Assembly (NCBI RefSeq): GCF_954871325.1
Contig: NC_088777.1
Location: forward strand, 28,373,366 to 28,437,365
DNA from: Gordionus sp. m RMFG-2023
Lineage: Eukaryota; Nematomorpha; Gordioida; Chordodea; Parachordodidae
DNA length: 64,000 nucleotides
Reading direction: 5' to 3'
A program made the position numbers and the translations under genes. The notes under the pieces were generated by a model. It did not search any database, was not told where the DNA came from, and was given only the letters and a program-made list of their open reading frames with translations. Shown one piece after another: positions 23,783 to 37,034 of the stretch (positions are counted from its first letter, which is position 1; every line of letters starts with the position of its first letter).

Positions 23783-23857
23783 GTGACTGTGGCCTAATCG
23801 GCAAGAGCGTCGCTTACAAATCTGATGGTTTTGGGTTCGAATCCCAGCAAATATCAT
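23783..23857 (+). repeat. tRNA-like sequence, probably a SINE head
   Basis: A good A box (TGGCCTAATCGG, 23790-23801) and B box (GGTTCGAATCC, 23834-23844) are spaced as in a tRNA gene. The T-stem can form, but the acceptor strands (gtgactg against agcaaat) do not pair and the anticodon stem is poor, so this is not a working tRNA. An AT-rich body with repeated tataatatttataatata-like units lies on both sides. A tRNA-derived SINE head or a tRNA pseudogene are the two options. Confidence 0.6.
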
Positions 23858-23859
23858 TT

Positions 23860-25250
23860 TTTTTTCTTAAGCTAACATGCTGGTTCCATCCTTGGGGAGA
23901 TGATAATATCTATCTATAATATTTATAATATATATAAAAGCCGTGTCACAACATTTAGTCAATCTTATTATTTTAAAAAATATTCGTCCAATAACATAAA
24001 TGTTAAGCCAATTTCCGTGTGATTATATATGATGTTTTTAATATTTTTAATGATGATTTTATATAATACCCAAGATACCTCACCAGAAAACGTTAAAGAT
24101 ATTGGTAATTTATGTTACATATGATTTTATATAAATTATCAATAAATGAAAATCTTACAAATTAAAAAATATAGCTTAGCCATTTCATTAGATGGTTAAT
24201 ATTTAGATTTTTACAGTATCAATGTTTAAATTATCAAATATATTTTTTTACAATAAAGATCTTATTGAAGAATGGATCCACATCATGAGAAATCAAACTT
24301 ATTCAAAACTCTGGAGAACAATTTACCAAGGAGTGCTTTGTGCCTTCCATTATTAATAACCCTTAAGGAATGATCCAATCCCAGAATTTTATACAATTAT
24401 ATATCTTTTAATTAGGTAATTTTTATGCATAAGTAAATATTTGCATTTATTTGATTACTAGCTGATAGGTCATCAAGTTTGACAAAGAATTAGAATTTTC
24501 TCCTTAATTTGATGATGGATGAATTAAATTAAAAACCATGCTTTATGAATTATCACTTTTATGAAATATCATAGGTCTGTTATTTTGCAACTTGGTAAAT
24601 CATTGGAATTGTTATCATGGAAGCAGATTTTTTATTTTATTATTTAATACAACTCAATTGCCGTTAGCATAGCTGATATTTTTAAATTTTTGCCATTTAT
24701 TACCATATTAGCTATCGTATAGGATATTCCATGTTATTCATGCAACTTTCAACTGAATACCTACTTCTTATCTGAAGATTTGAACTTTCTACATTCCATA
24801 GTTTTGTATATTTTCTCATCACTTCATATTTGTTGAATGTATGTTATTCTTAACATTTTTGATTAAATGTATAACCTTTTTGTTTATAATTTGACTATGA
24901 CTAAAGTTAACCTCCTTATAATTTGTTAACTTAGATATATTTTTATTTTTTCTATTGTAATTTAATAACAATGTCTTAAATTTAATATTTTATTTTGTTC
25001 CTAAGTAATAAATCATTTGTTATTTGGAGGCGTAGTGGTTTGTTTAAATTTAAATTAGGATGTACATATTTTCAATGATTTTTATAAGGCATTACTTTAA
25101 TATGTATTCATGAATTTCATATAAATACCAGGAGCTAATCTTTAGAATGATGGGATCAGATATTTCTCCTTCATATGATATTAAATTATTTTGAAAAAAA
25201 TTTCCCAATAATATGAAATGGCTAAAAAATATACATATTAGAGAGATTAA
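23860..25250. other. No gene seen in intron
   Basis: AT-rich intronic DNA with stops in all frames. No termini, repeats or motifs were recognised. Confidence 0.5.
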
Positions 25251-25260
25251 ATACATTATT

Positions 25261-26150
25261 ATGGGTTTTGCTGGACTTGAGAAATATTTTTACAGTTAAT
25301 ATGGGCTTGGACCTGACTTAGGAAAAATTTTTCAAAATTATTATGGTCTTAGATGCTTGTAATTTTTTTTTGAAGAGATGGTCAGGCGATCAAAAAACCA
25401 AGGCCCATGCAATTTCATATTCTTATTGTATTTTTAAACGCTAAACGCATTATGACTTTTTATATATTTTATTTCAGTTCTCAAATACCAAAAATATTAT
25501 GGTCGTTGACGGGTTTGAGAAAATTTTCCCGTAGACCTGGCTTGGGAATTTTTTTAATATTAGATATTAGGCATAGGTGTAATATTTAACACAGAATATT
25601 TATATGGCTCTCAGGTAAAAGCTAATTTAAATAAATTTTTAATCAAAAAAATAGTATTCACTTTTTAATGGGTTGGCCTTGGTCTTAAGTAGGGATGAGC
25701 GGGGTTAAAAAGCGGGAAAAAATTTTGAAAATTACTATGGGTGGCCAGGTTTGAGAAATTTTTTTACAAAATTATTATCAGCTTGGATCCTTGGGAATTT
25801 TTTTATTAATAACTATGGGTCAGACATTGGCCTAAAACAAATTTATTTGCAGGCCTGGGCTCGGCCTGATCAAAAAACCGAGGCCCATGTAAATCTGATT
25901 TTGATTGTATTTTTAAATTCATTATGATTTTTTAAATATTTTATTTCAGTTCTCAACTACCAAAATTATTATGATCTTTCATTGGGCTTGGAAGAATTTT
26001 TTCAAAATTATGGCTTTGTACCTTGCTTGGGAATTTTTTTTAATATTAAATATTAGGCATAGGTTATCAGTAATATTTTACAAATAATATTCTTATTATC
26101 AAGTAAAAGCTTTAAATATATTTTGACTCAAAATATGTTATTTACACTAT
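25261..26150. repeat. Tandem duplication of about 480-bp unit
   Basis: About 25261-25650 and 25740-26150 are direct, diverged copies. Both contain tgatcaaaaaaccaaggcccatg or its close variant, ttatattttatttcagttctcaa, accaaaattattatg, gcttgggaatttttttaatatta and ttaggcataggt. The repeated gggcttggacctg-like phrases resemble the ends of small hAT-type MITEs. No gene is visible; the 60-codon frame at 25407 is an artefact of the repeat. Confidence 0.8.
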
Positions 26151-26599
26151 TTACACTTAGTTATAATAGATTGAACTAGCCTGGAGGGAGGAGGGGGTAA
26201 AAAGAATAAAAATTGGATATTATTTTCAATAACAGGTAACAACTATCATAAAAATAAAGAGAAAATCTCATTCCCCGTCATTTTTGACGGGCTATCTACT
26301 AGTTAATTAAAAAATATATAAATCTATATATATTTGGAATCACATATCGATATTATAAAAAAAAAATAAAAAAGTTTATTAATAAGTAATTTTTTCATAT
26401 TAATTAATTAAACATGCTAATATTAAATCATTATTTTTGCTCAAATACTATTATCAACAAAATTATTTTATTACATTTTTATAAAACTTTTTTTTACACA
26501 GTATATATATCTTAAAAGAAGAAAAATATACAGTATATATTTTGGTGAAATATGAAAAAATATGACCAAAATATATGCTTGATATTAAACGTTTATATG

Positions 26600-26890
26600 G
26601 AGGGTATATTAAGGGGTAGAACCATTCTAAACATGTTGGAAAGTTATCTAATTAAACTTACCAAATATAGGCCTCTATAAATTTAAATTTTTTGATTAAT
26701 TCTTTTTTTAATTGGTTTTTCCGAATTAAGAAAGGGCATCATTTTTTATTATTGATCCGTCCTCTTGAACTAATTGAGCTTAAAAATTTAAATTTCATAG
26801 ACCCTCACAACATATATAATCATGCAAGATCATTCAATTTGAAAGGTCCACAGAACCCTTGGAATGATCCACTAATTTGACTAATTAAGA
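26600..26890 (-). repeat. Dispersed repeat, copy 2
   Basis: Inverted relative to 16360-16650, with the same phrases listed there. A 62-codon open frame here (26692-26880) falls inside the repeat and has no counterpart in the other copy, so it is not a gene. Confidence 0.65.
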
Positions 26891-28639
26891 ACTACTATTA
26901 AAGTTAAAATTTTTATATCACTTGATTAAAAATATTTAGACTTTTGAATCGGTCTTCCTCATTAAAATATATTGTTTAATTATTTTTCATATTCCTAGTT
27001 GTATGATGTGTTTAGATTTTATACATTGATTTACTATTTATCGATGTAATTTTTTTTTATAAAAATAAACAAATAATGGTTACCAAAAATTAAAATGAAT
27101 GGAGCTTAAACTATAGTTTGTCCGTTTTCTTATAATAATTTTAAAATCATTTTGCCACGAAATGCTGATCATTCGAAAAGAATTTATATATATAACCCCC
27201 TCTACAAATATTTTCCACTCAAAGAGGGTTTAAATTACTTGTATCTAAATCTTATTATTTAGAGGAAAATACGCCACCTTAAAATTCACCTGACACATAA
27301 TTTTAGAAAATTAAAAAAACACATAAAGATCTAAATTTTTAATGAACTTTTATGACAATAAAGTTATTATACTACAATCCTTTACATAACAATCTTAAAC
27401 GTAAAAACAGATATTTTTCTCTAGCCGTACCTAAATTATCATGAAATTAAAGAGTGACGCCTGTTTCAATAAAAACGATCACCATATACATTTATACATT
27501 TAAAATTCATAATTTTTAAAATTTAGTTATGTATGTCACCCTTTGTTTAAATGACGCAAATTATTTTAACTGGAATAAATTAATTAACTGTTGACAAAAT
27601 TTTGATTTTATGCTACATTTGTAGATTGTTTGTATCCCTCAAAGTTCTCCTTTAGAAAATATTTTAAAAAGATTTGAAAATCTTTATTGGAATGAATTTT
27701 TGGAGGATTTTGAACTAATAAATTTACCTAAAATGTTTATTATTTTTCCTTTATATTTAAAGTAAAAAAGATTAATTAAAATTCCACCAATAAATTGATA
27801 TAAATCAAACCTAACGAAAATTATATCAATATCCATAAAATTGAATATAATAAGACAAGGTTAATATGTAACTATTTTTATTTTTTTAGACAATATCCTC
27901 TAAATAATAACGAGAAGAGATCTTATATTTTTTAAATTTCGAATGTATAATAATTTTATATAAATCTAAATTAAAATAAAATTTAAAAAAATATATAAAA
28001 TATTTATTAAAAGAACATTAAAATTATAATTAACATACTATTATCTATATCTATATAAAAATATATAATTAAAAGAAAAGAAATTTAAAAAAAAAATTAA
28101 TTATAAAATGAAAATTTTTATGAAAAAAATTAAGATAATAAACATTTATGGTAAATTTCATCTTTCAAAATATTCCCTTTCAAAAATTTTCAATTTTTAT
28201 TTTACTGGGAATAACATTCAGAAAGATTTTCAATTTTTTAAAATATTCTTTTAAAGAGAATTTTAAGGGCTATAAATTGATATATAATTTGTTGCTTTGT
28301 TTAAATAGTTATTTTAAAAGTCAAAATTAATTTTGTTTTTTGGAGCTTGAGGTCTCACCAGGTCAACTTTTTTAACTTGTTTTAGCATTGATATGTTAAG
28401 CATAAATTTTTTACATCATTTAAAAAAAATTATATCATAATAATATTTGAACCTTAGATAAACTTCTACGTCATCTATTTTATTTATATATTTCTGTCGT
28501 AATTATATAATATTTTATTTTAATAATATGATATTTTATTTCAATGATGTCTTTATTTGTTTTTTATGTCCTTTTATATAAAATGCATTTTTTTTAAAAT
28601 ACATTAATTTAATTGAAATATATCTTTTTATTATGAAGG
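26891..28639. other. No gene seen in intron
   Basis: Extremely AT-rich intronic DNA. The 60-codon frame at 28148 is low-complexity Phe/Lys/Asn and carries no family motif. Confidence 0.5.
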
Positions 28640-31600
28640 TATTCTATTACATTATTACATCTATCCTCCCCCTTTTTTTTGGCTCTCGATTTGGAACGGT
28701 ATAAATTGTTTTCTTATTCGTATTGGATAACGGCTACTTGTACTTTCGTTCTCTAAAAAGGTTTGATCAGTCGTGTCGATGTCACTCTTATCATTTATGA
28801 TGGCATCTTTGGTTATTGAGTCTTGTATCGGATCAATATCTTTTGTCATCAAGTCTTGTATCGGCTCAATGTCTTTTTCTATAGAGTTTTGTATAGGATC
28901 ACTTTCATTCATTTGAGGTGTTATTTGTAACGGTTCTCCTTTTCTTCCTTCCTCTATTTTTAATATCGGAATCATTTAACATATGTTTTAACTGATTAAT
29001 ATGTCTTCTCCATAACCCTAATCTAGTCTCAGCTAAATACGTCATTGGACCTGTTTTTTTAAGATGATACCTGGTATCCAAATATCTTTCTTAAAATCTT
29101 TTGCATATATTTTCTCATTTATATTAAAAAACCTGGTAGCTGAGGTATGTATGGATGTGGATAAATTGGCTTTATTAATTGTAAAGGTCTTATGGGTTGA
29201 AATTTGAGCATCATTGAACTTGGTGATTGTTTAGTGGTTATTTGTGGCGTATTTCGATAATTAAATAAAAAATCTTGTATTTTATTATAATTATTATGTT
29301 TTTTTAAAATTTTTTTAAAAGTTTGTACTAGCCGCTCTGCTTCTCCGTTGGTTCTAGGGCGCACTATATACATTTCTAATTGATAATTGTTTGCAAAATA
29401 AACTGAATTCTCTACTTTGAAAGGGGGGCCCATTATCCTTAACAATCGTATTGGGGCAACCAAAAATAGCAAAAACTCTTAACAATAATTTTCTTACTTC
29501 AGTAAAATTATTAGTCGATAGTTTTTGTATTTCAGGCCATTTACTAAAACTATCTATTATTACTAGATATATATCTCCGTTAATGGGTCTGGCAAAATCT
29601 AAATGAATTCTTCCCCATGGTTTATTTGCGGAGGGCCATTTCCCTATGATTATTTCCAGGATTATTTGTCTGACATAATTCACAATTCCTACCGTGTAAT
29701 TCGATATCTTCGTTAATATTTGGCCACCAAACATTCTCTTGTGCCAATAATTTTGTTTTAGTATACCCCTGATGCCCCATATGTAAAAAAGACAAAATAT
29801 TTACTTGTAGTTTTTTCGGAATTATAGTTCTTAAACCCCATAATATACATCCTGCTTCCACCGTGAGTTCATTTCGGCGCTGGAAAAACGGTTTTAGATT
29901 TTTCTCTATTATCTTCGGCCACCCAGTTACAATGTAACATGACACCTTTGATAATACCGTGTCATTTCTTGTGCTTGCTTTTATATCTAACGCTGAAATA
30001 AATTGTGGAGCATCCGATACTATTAAATTAATATCTAACTCTTCCCAAGTAGATGGTTCACCGTCAATTGGGAACCGGGATAGCATATTCGCATTATTAT
30101 TTTTTTTTGTCCCTTTCAGTTGCAATTCATAATCATAATTGGCTAGCAATAATGACCACCGTACTAATCTTGAGGACATATCTGTTATTCTTTTATGTGG
30201 ATTGAGTAACGATATCAGTGGTTTATGATCTGTAATAATAATAAAATGTTTGCCAATTTAATATTGTTTAAATTTAATTAGTCCAAATATAATTGCTAAA
30301 GCTTCACGCTCTATCTGACTATAATTTCGTCCGGCTGCATTTAATGCTCGAGATGCCAATCCAATTGGTTTTTCCTCGTTGTTAATTATATGAGATATAA
30401 CGGACCCTATTCCTTGTTGCGACACATCCGCAGCTAGAATTATCGGTTTTCCCGGATTTTAATGAGTTAAAATTGGTGCTTCTGATATTATTTTTTAAAA
30501 TTATTAATTACTATTGTTTCATTATTCGTCCATTTCCATGGCACGTTTTTTCGTAACAGTCGATACGATGGCGCGGCCATTGTTGAACAGTTCTTTATAA
30601 ATTTTTGATAATAGTTAATTATACCGATAAAAGCTTTTAATTCTTTAACGTTTTTCGGTAACGGTGCGTCTAAAATTGCATTGACGTTTTTATTTGTTGT
30701 TGTGATTCCCTCTTCGCTAATGGTATGACCTAAGAATTCAATCTTTTCTTTAAAAAAATACATTTTTTTAGATTTAATTTCATACCATTTGTTTCTAACG
30801 TATTTAGCACATTTATCAAATTTTTTTTATGATTCTCAATTGATTCCCCAGTAATTATTATATCGTCCAAATATACCGCTACCCCGGGTAGTCCTTTTAA
30901 TAAAGAATCCATTGCTTTTTGGAAAATGGCTGGCGCTGAGGCTACCCCGAACGGAAGTCGTGTGAAGCGATATAATCCACTCGGCGTGTTGATCACTAAC
31001 AGCCTTTTTACCTTGTCTAGCTCTATTTGAAAATATGCTTCGGATAACTAATACTGTATATTTGGATCCATTACCTAGTGTGGCTAATGGGTAAAGGATA
31101 CTTATCAATCAAAATATTAGCATTAACCGTTTGTTGGATGTCACCACAGATTTGTAAGGATCCATCTTTTTTTAGTATCGGCACAATCGGAGAAGCGATA
31201 TTCGAGTAATTTAGCTTTTCCATAACTCCCATGGATTCCATTCATTGCAATTCCGTTTCTAGTTTTTCCTTCCACGCAAATGGAATCGGTCTGCTTTTAA
31301 GACATTGAAAGTTGGGGTTGGGTTTTACCGATAGCTTTGCTTTAAACTCTTTTAGTAAACCTAACTTCTTAGTAAATAATGATGAAAATTTATGTTCAAT
31401 TTTATCCTCCCAAACCTCATTAACTGTATTACATTTATTTATTTTTATTAACTTTAATTGGTTTATTAAATTTCTACCTATCAAATTAATACCATTGTTT
31501 ACAATTATAAATTCATGATATATAATTTTATTCGTATAATTAACGGGTAATATACATTTACCTTGAATCTCAACTAATACATAGATGTTAAAATGGTATC

Positions 31601-31650
31601 CGTTTTTGTTACTGGTCTTTTTAAACGGTCAACGTCTTTAACAGTTAAAG
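28640..31650 (-). mobile_element. Ty3/Gypsy LTR retrotransposon copy, pol region
   Basis: On the minus strand: reverse transcriptase pieces at about 31480-30490 (LPFGVASAPAIFQKAMDSLL and YLDDIIITG, the FLGHTISEEGI block, and INYYQKFI), RNase H at about 30480-30180, and the integrase zinc domain at about 29830-29660 (HMGHQGYTKTK, CELCQ). The integrase core follows at about 29650-29120 (HLDFARPI, DSFSKWPE). The tail is Asp/Ile-rich with internally repeated PIQDS-type units (28975-28661). Gag and clear LTRs were not found. It is broken in several places but well preserved, so moderately old. NPL4 exon 31785-31951 lies just beyond its 5' edge. Confidence 0.85.
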
Positions 31651-31784
31651 CCACTTATCGGATTATTTGACATGGAATCACTCAAAGGGAATAAGAAAAA
31701 TTAACATGAATTAATTTTCATAATGCATGAAAATATAATTAATACATAGAAAAATAGATTCATTAATTAATTATAAATTTTCAG

Positions 31785-31951
31785 CCCTATCGCCATGTGG
31801 ACAACATAGTCTTTGAGAATAGCTCCCTTGTGGAACGTTTTCTGGATTTCTGGCGTCGAACGGGATTACAGAGATCAGCTATTTGTTATGGGTACTACAC
31901 AACTACAAACGGTAATTCTGCTGACAACCACGACTATAGTCTTAATGAAAA
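31785..31951 (+). CDS. NPLOC4: NPL4 exon: start of the MPN-like NPL4 domain
   Basis: The acceptor is a pyrimidine-rich ttttcag. The exon reads PYRHVDNIVFENSSLVERFL then DFWRRTG, matching the family motif YRHVDNIMFEN...RFLDFWRKTG. It then continues GYYTTTNG. The 3' border is the least certain of the gene. A GT at 31912 looks better as a donor but leaves phase 1, which fits no acceptor before the next exon. A GT at 31952 leaves phase 2 and fits the AG at 38674-38675, so I chose 31951; this adds about 14 residues not seen in the vertebrate protein. The exon sits in a gap of about 500 bp between a Gypsy remnant (to about 31650) and a hAT copy (from 32173). Confidence 0.87.
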
Positions 31952-32172
31952 GTTTTAAGAAATGATTTTTCTTTATTCTTCCAAATTAAATTTAAGATAA
32001 TAATCAAAATCAAATTTTTTAAGCATTTTGAAAATATATTTTTTGATATCCCTCTGACTTGGCACCTCCCCCTGGAAAGATTTTTTTTTTATTAATAAAA
32101 ATTTATAATTAGATTTGAATAATAAAGTTAAAAATAAATAATATATAGAAATAATTTTTTCAAGATACATTT

Positions 32173-34557
32173 TCTTAGACCTGTGTGCCGGAGCCTCAAT
32201 TGACGGTGGAGGTCTTTTTATTTTTTTTATTGGCGTTCGGCGGCGCGCCGCGCTATTTATTTAAACAATTTTATATGTTAATTTATAATTCAATGTATTA
32301 CATTATTTGGGCGCTCTTAGTTCTAACACATTGTTAAAGTTTAATTCATTTCTTAAATTATTTATTTAAATTTATGTATTTTCTCATTCTTAGAAAAAGA
32401 GCAAGGAATTGCATTTTTACTCGGGTCAGAATCATAATTAGTAATATTCGATTTTATTAAAACAAATTAAAATATAAATTTGTAATGCAAGCAAATTATA
32501 TAGTAGGAAATATAATAAATTAGAAATAAGATTTAGTAAAATTATATAATTGTCATGTATAAATAGAATTTCAAGATTCGCGGGACATAAAGAAGTCATT
32601 TTTGCATTGAGTTTAAATCCACGATTCCTTTTCTGGGTGTGTGTGGCTTTGACATATTTGATATTAGACATGTGCGCTGACAGCATTAAAATTATAAATT
32701 ATTGGAAACACTTTTGAAATAAAATTTATGCTTTATTATGTTTGTAACTATAATTTAATGATTTTATTAAGTTATAATTATCATGTATAAATATCATTAT
32801 ATTTAGATTTATGGGACATAATAATGATCATTTAGAGTTCAGAGTGAGCCCAGATATGGAAAATACACGCTCACTGGGTGTGCTCGTAGCTGGAACGCAC
32901 AGGACCTTTCTAGCTAATATTGAAAGTTTTCCAAAAATCTAAGACATCTTTTATCTCTAAATTATAAGGCTAAAATAATGAATAACACTCATTTTCTAAA
33001 CTAGTTAAATAGTCTTGTTGTTACAGATTATTGTTATGAATAAATGAATGTTTCGTAGCCAATGAGTTAAGATAATCGAGTTTTAAATTAACTTCCGTCG
33101 TTTCACATTCGTTTAATTCGTCCTTGTAAGGCCGTAGAGAAGTAGCGTGTTGACATAAAAATTGCATCGGAGTAATATTTTTTTCTTTAAATATTCATTT
33201 ACTATGTTTATAGTTTGAAAACGAGGATCCAAAAATGCTCCTAACACCTAAGTAAAAAAAATAAAACAAAGAGTAATAATATTAAAAAAAACTAATTTTT
33301 GTATTTAAAATACTACCTGAAGATCGGTTACTGGAAATCTATGATCAAATTCGGTAAGCATATTTTGTTTAAAGGATGCTATGGGAGGACTATCATATTC
33401 TTTTACAATTAAATGATTTTTAATTTCACTACGAAATAATAAGGAAAAATATATAGTAACTCCTTTTTGGATGGATAAAATACAACAGTTTTTTTGAAGG
33501 TTTTAAGAAAATTTAAAAGTTCATGCACCAAGTCCCAATCGGAGTTAAATAATTTGAGCTCCGGTTTCTCCATACATTTAATATATTATTTATAGGATTT
33601 TTGTTATTGCCAGTCACACTTTCCAGCATTATTTAAATACTATGCCAACTTGTAGGCACATTTAATTTTAAGGTTTTATGTTTTTTCTCATATGATTTTT
33701 GATCTGCATCAAACCCCAAACGATCTTCATAAATCACTATCATGTTTGTCAAGTAAATGTTTTATTATGTTTGATGTGCTGATATTTTTTGAAAAAGATT
33801 TGATTCGATAACTAATTAAAATAAAATAATTAAAAAATTTACTTTAAAAATGAATAATTATATCCTCACCATCTTTATCAAGTGCTATTTGCAAGCATAT
33901 ATTACAAAAGACTGCTGGTTCTCTTATTATTTCTTTCAGTTTTTAATATTAAGGATCCAAAATGTTCCCATGCAAAAGAAGGTTTTGCTTGCATAGTATA
34001 CTATATTTTGTTACAGGGTATTGCAATGCTGCATCCATTATAATTGTTTTAGTCCTTCTATTTTTATATATGTTATAATGGCAATAAAATAAAAATCGTT
34101 AGTTAAAATTCACTTTTATGATAAAAAAGAAATTTTATATGATGAGTTGTAGATTGCATTAAGAAAATATTGTATTACTCCTTATATAATAATTTATGGT
34201 CTTATAAAAAATATTTGAAACATCAAAAATTAAAAGAATAAAATATATAATAGTATTTCAATATCTTTTCTGTTTTACTATCCTAATCTTATCTTATCTA
34301 GCACGTTAGTCAGACCTACCCGAAGTCAGCGAACTTGTATTATATGGATTGTTACAATCAAATTTATAGCAAATAATATATATTAATATTAAAAAATAAA
34401 ATAGTATTTTTTAATTATTCAAAAAATTTTAAAGTTATTTTTCTTCTAATTACAATTCTATCACGCCGAATTTTTACATCGGCAGCGGCGTGTAGAGCTT
34501 CGACACTTTTTGGCGGCGGCCTAGGCGTGGTCAAAAATCACCTGCAGCGCACATGTC
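32173..34557 (-). mobile_element. hAT transposon with GC-rich termini (copy 2)
   Basis: The ends TAGACCTGTGTGCCGG (left) and, in reverse complement, TAGACATGTGCGCTGC (right) match copy 1 at 12588-15672. Both ends carry GC-rich blocks (ggcgttcggcggcgcgccgc and cggcagcggcgtg). On the minus strand the C-terminal dimerisation signature PATSTPSERVFSISGLTLNS is readable at about 32820-32890. A second partial copy of the following LNxKxxxxCPxNxxFIHDNY block occurs at 32550-32620, so the 3' region is partly duplicated. Upstream transposase parts are badly decayed. No matching 8-bp flank was seen, so it is older than copy 1. Confidence 0.82.
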
Positions 34558-34699
34558 TAACTGTTGAACAATTTATTATATTTTTAACTGCCTTATTATA
34601 TTTTGTATTTCAGTTTATATATCTTTTACAAATCAATCTAAAACATAAACTAATCATCATACACAATTAACAATATATTTGAATACAATTAATCATATT

Positions 34700-35960
34700 A
34701 TCAATTGCCTTTAAGGTTAATTTATTCTATTACATGTATACTCTCCTTTTTGGGCTCTCTATTTGGAACAGTGTTTGTTTTCTCATCCGTTTTGGATAAC
34801 GGCTACTTGTACTTTCGCTCTCTACCACGGGTTGAGTTGATCTGTACTGTCGATTTCAATCTTTCATTTATGATGGTGTCCTTAGTTATTGAGTCTTGTA
34901 TAATCAATGTCTTGGTCATCGAGTCGTGTATAGGATCAATGTCTTTGGTTATCGAGTCTTATATAGAATCCATGTCTTTGGCTATCGAGTTTTGTATAGG
35001 ATCAATTTCATTCATTCGTGGTGCATTTTGCATCGTTTCTCTTTCTCTTCCTTCCTCTCTATTTTTTAAATCAGAATCGTCAAACCTATTGTTTTAACTG
35101 ATTAATATGTCTTCTCCACAGTCTCAGCTAAAAACGTTATTGGTACTGTTCTTTTAACGATGATACCTGGTATCCAAATATCTTTTCTAAAATCTTTTGC
35201 ATATATTTTCTCATTTATATTAAAAAACCTGGTAACTGGGATATGTATAGATGAGGATAAATTGGTTTTATTAATTGTAAGGGTCCTATGGGTTGAAATT
35301 TAAGCATAATTGAACTTGGTGATTGTTTTATGGTTATTTGTGGCGTATTTCGAAAATGAAACAAAAAATCTTGTATTTTATTAGAATCATTATGTTTTGT
35401 TAAAAATTTTTAAAAGTTTGTACTAACCGCTCTCTTTCTTAATTGGTTCTAGAGTAGTACGGGGCACTATATACATTTCTATTGATAATTGTTTGCAAAA
35501 TTAACTAAATTATTTACTTTGAAATGGAGGCTCATTATCCATAACAATCGTATTCGGGTTACCGAAAATAGCAAAAAGTCTTAACAAATTTTTCTTACTT
35601 CAGTAAAGTTATTTGTCGACAATTTTTGTATTAGGCCATTTACTAAAACTATCTATTATTACTAGATATATATCTCAGGTAATTGGTCCGGCAAAATCTA
35701 ACTGAATTCTTCCCCATCGTTTATTTGGGCCATTTTCCTATAATCATTTTACCGCCAAGGTTATTTGTTTGTCATAATTCACAATTCTGTTAATATTCGG
35801 CCACCAAATGTTTTCTTGAGCCAATAATTTTGTTTTAGTATAACCCTGATGCCCCATATTCAAAAAAGACAAAATATTTGCTTGCAATCCATAATATACA
35901 CCCTGCCTCCGTCGTGAGTTCATTTCGGCTTTGGAAAAACGGTTTTAGTATCCGTAAACA
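34700..35960 (-). mobile_element. Decayed Gypsy 3' portion, relative of 28640-31650
   Basis: It is collinear with about 28650-29900: shared phrases include ggataacggctacttgtactttcg, gatgatacctggtatccaaatatctttc and ttggccaccaaa-like sequence. It covers the repeated tail (34730-35030) and the integrase core and zinc domain. It is more broken than the other copy and truncated before reverse transcriptase. The + strand open frame at 34705-35097 is the shadow of the repeated tail. Confidence 0.8.
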
Positions 35961-36835
35961 CATTTTAACCATGCAAAAAGTATTTCCAGTGCACTGTAAG
36001 TTAGTTTTATGTTGTACTTTCTGAATAACACTTAGTTTTATTAGGATAATCTTTAAATATAAAATCCTGACTTGTTTGCTTTTAGATCTTTAAAAAACTC
36101 TCAAGGGCTCACAGTCTCAACGCCATTGGCCTATTTACCGGAACTAAAAGTAGTGCGCCATAATATATAATCATAAATTCACAACATGTAAAAATATGAA
36201 AAAATAAAATATATGCATTATTTATTTTATTGCTTATTATTAATAATAAAATCATCGCTATATTATCATATCCAAGGCTAGAGTGGGCATCAGAAAGTAT
36301 AAGTTTTGCCTTACTAAATAATTGTTGTAGCACTTGAGTGCAAAGTGGTGTGTTTAATCTTTTTATTTTTAAACTTTTTATTTAAGAAAAATGACCTAAA
36401 ATGTTTATTTTATTATTTTAGATTTAAAAATGCGTCTTATTAGCCAATGTATAGTTGGTACTAGATTAATTAACGTTACCAATAGCCAATTTAGCTGCTC
36501 TTTCCAATTGAGTTAATAAGATATTGAAACATAAATACTTTATTACCACCAACAAATGCAAAAAGCACCTGATAAATCTAATATTAAAGACCCTTTCATT
36601 TCTTGAAAATTATCTAAAATTCTTGTCAATAACATCTGTGAGCAGAATATCTTAGTAACAAATGGATGTATCAGATTGATAAATAAGGGATTATTCCAAG
36701 GAAATTGGCTGTACTGTATTAATTAGGAAATTATTATGACTTTTTCAGCGAATTTTTGAACCCCTGGTTCTCATGTTGTAGGATTAATTTATTTAGTTAG
36801 GACAAATTTGATTTATTGGATGTAGCCTCTGATTG
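35961..36835. other. No gene seen in intron
   Basis: AT-rich DNA following the Gypsy fragment. The 74-codon minus frame at 36109-36333 has no recognisable domain. Confidence 0.45.
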
Positions 36836-37034
36836 TTAAAAACTCCGATTGGGGTCGATTTTTAAAAACGACCCGATTAAGATCTTAGCCAAAATAAAAT
36901 TATGTAAGCCTGGAGATTTTGCTCATAGATGGTACTTGAATCTGGCTTTTAGCAACCATACTTCTAGTAACCAATATTATCTAGATATCTTTCAATCCCT
37001 AAAATATTTGATGTGGACATTCTATATTTAAAAC
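36836..37034. mobile_element. MITE fragment related to family 1
   Basis: The left end gttaaaaactccgattgggg with tcgatttttaaaaacgaccc parallels the family 1 end. The inner phrase gtaagcctggagattttgctcatag is shared with the MITEs at 19170 and 62652. The right inverted end is not present, so this is a truncated copy. A bare end of the same subtype occurs at 40714-40766. Confidence 0.65.

Noticed and set aside
23783-23857. Functional tRNA gene
   Set aside because: Boxes A and B are good, but the acceptor strands do not pair and the anticodon stem is poor; a SINE head or pseudogene fits better.
30836-31108. 90-codon minus frame beside the reverse transcriptase
   Set aside because: It overlaps the reverse transcriptase segment in another frame and is a shadow.
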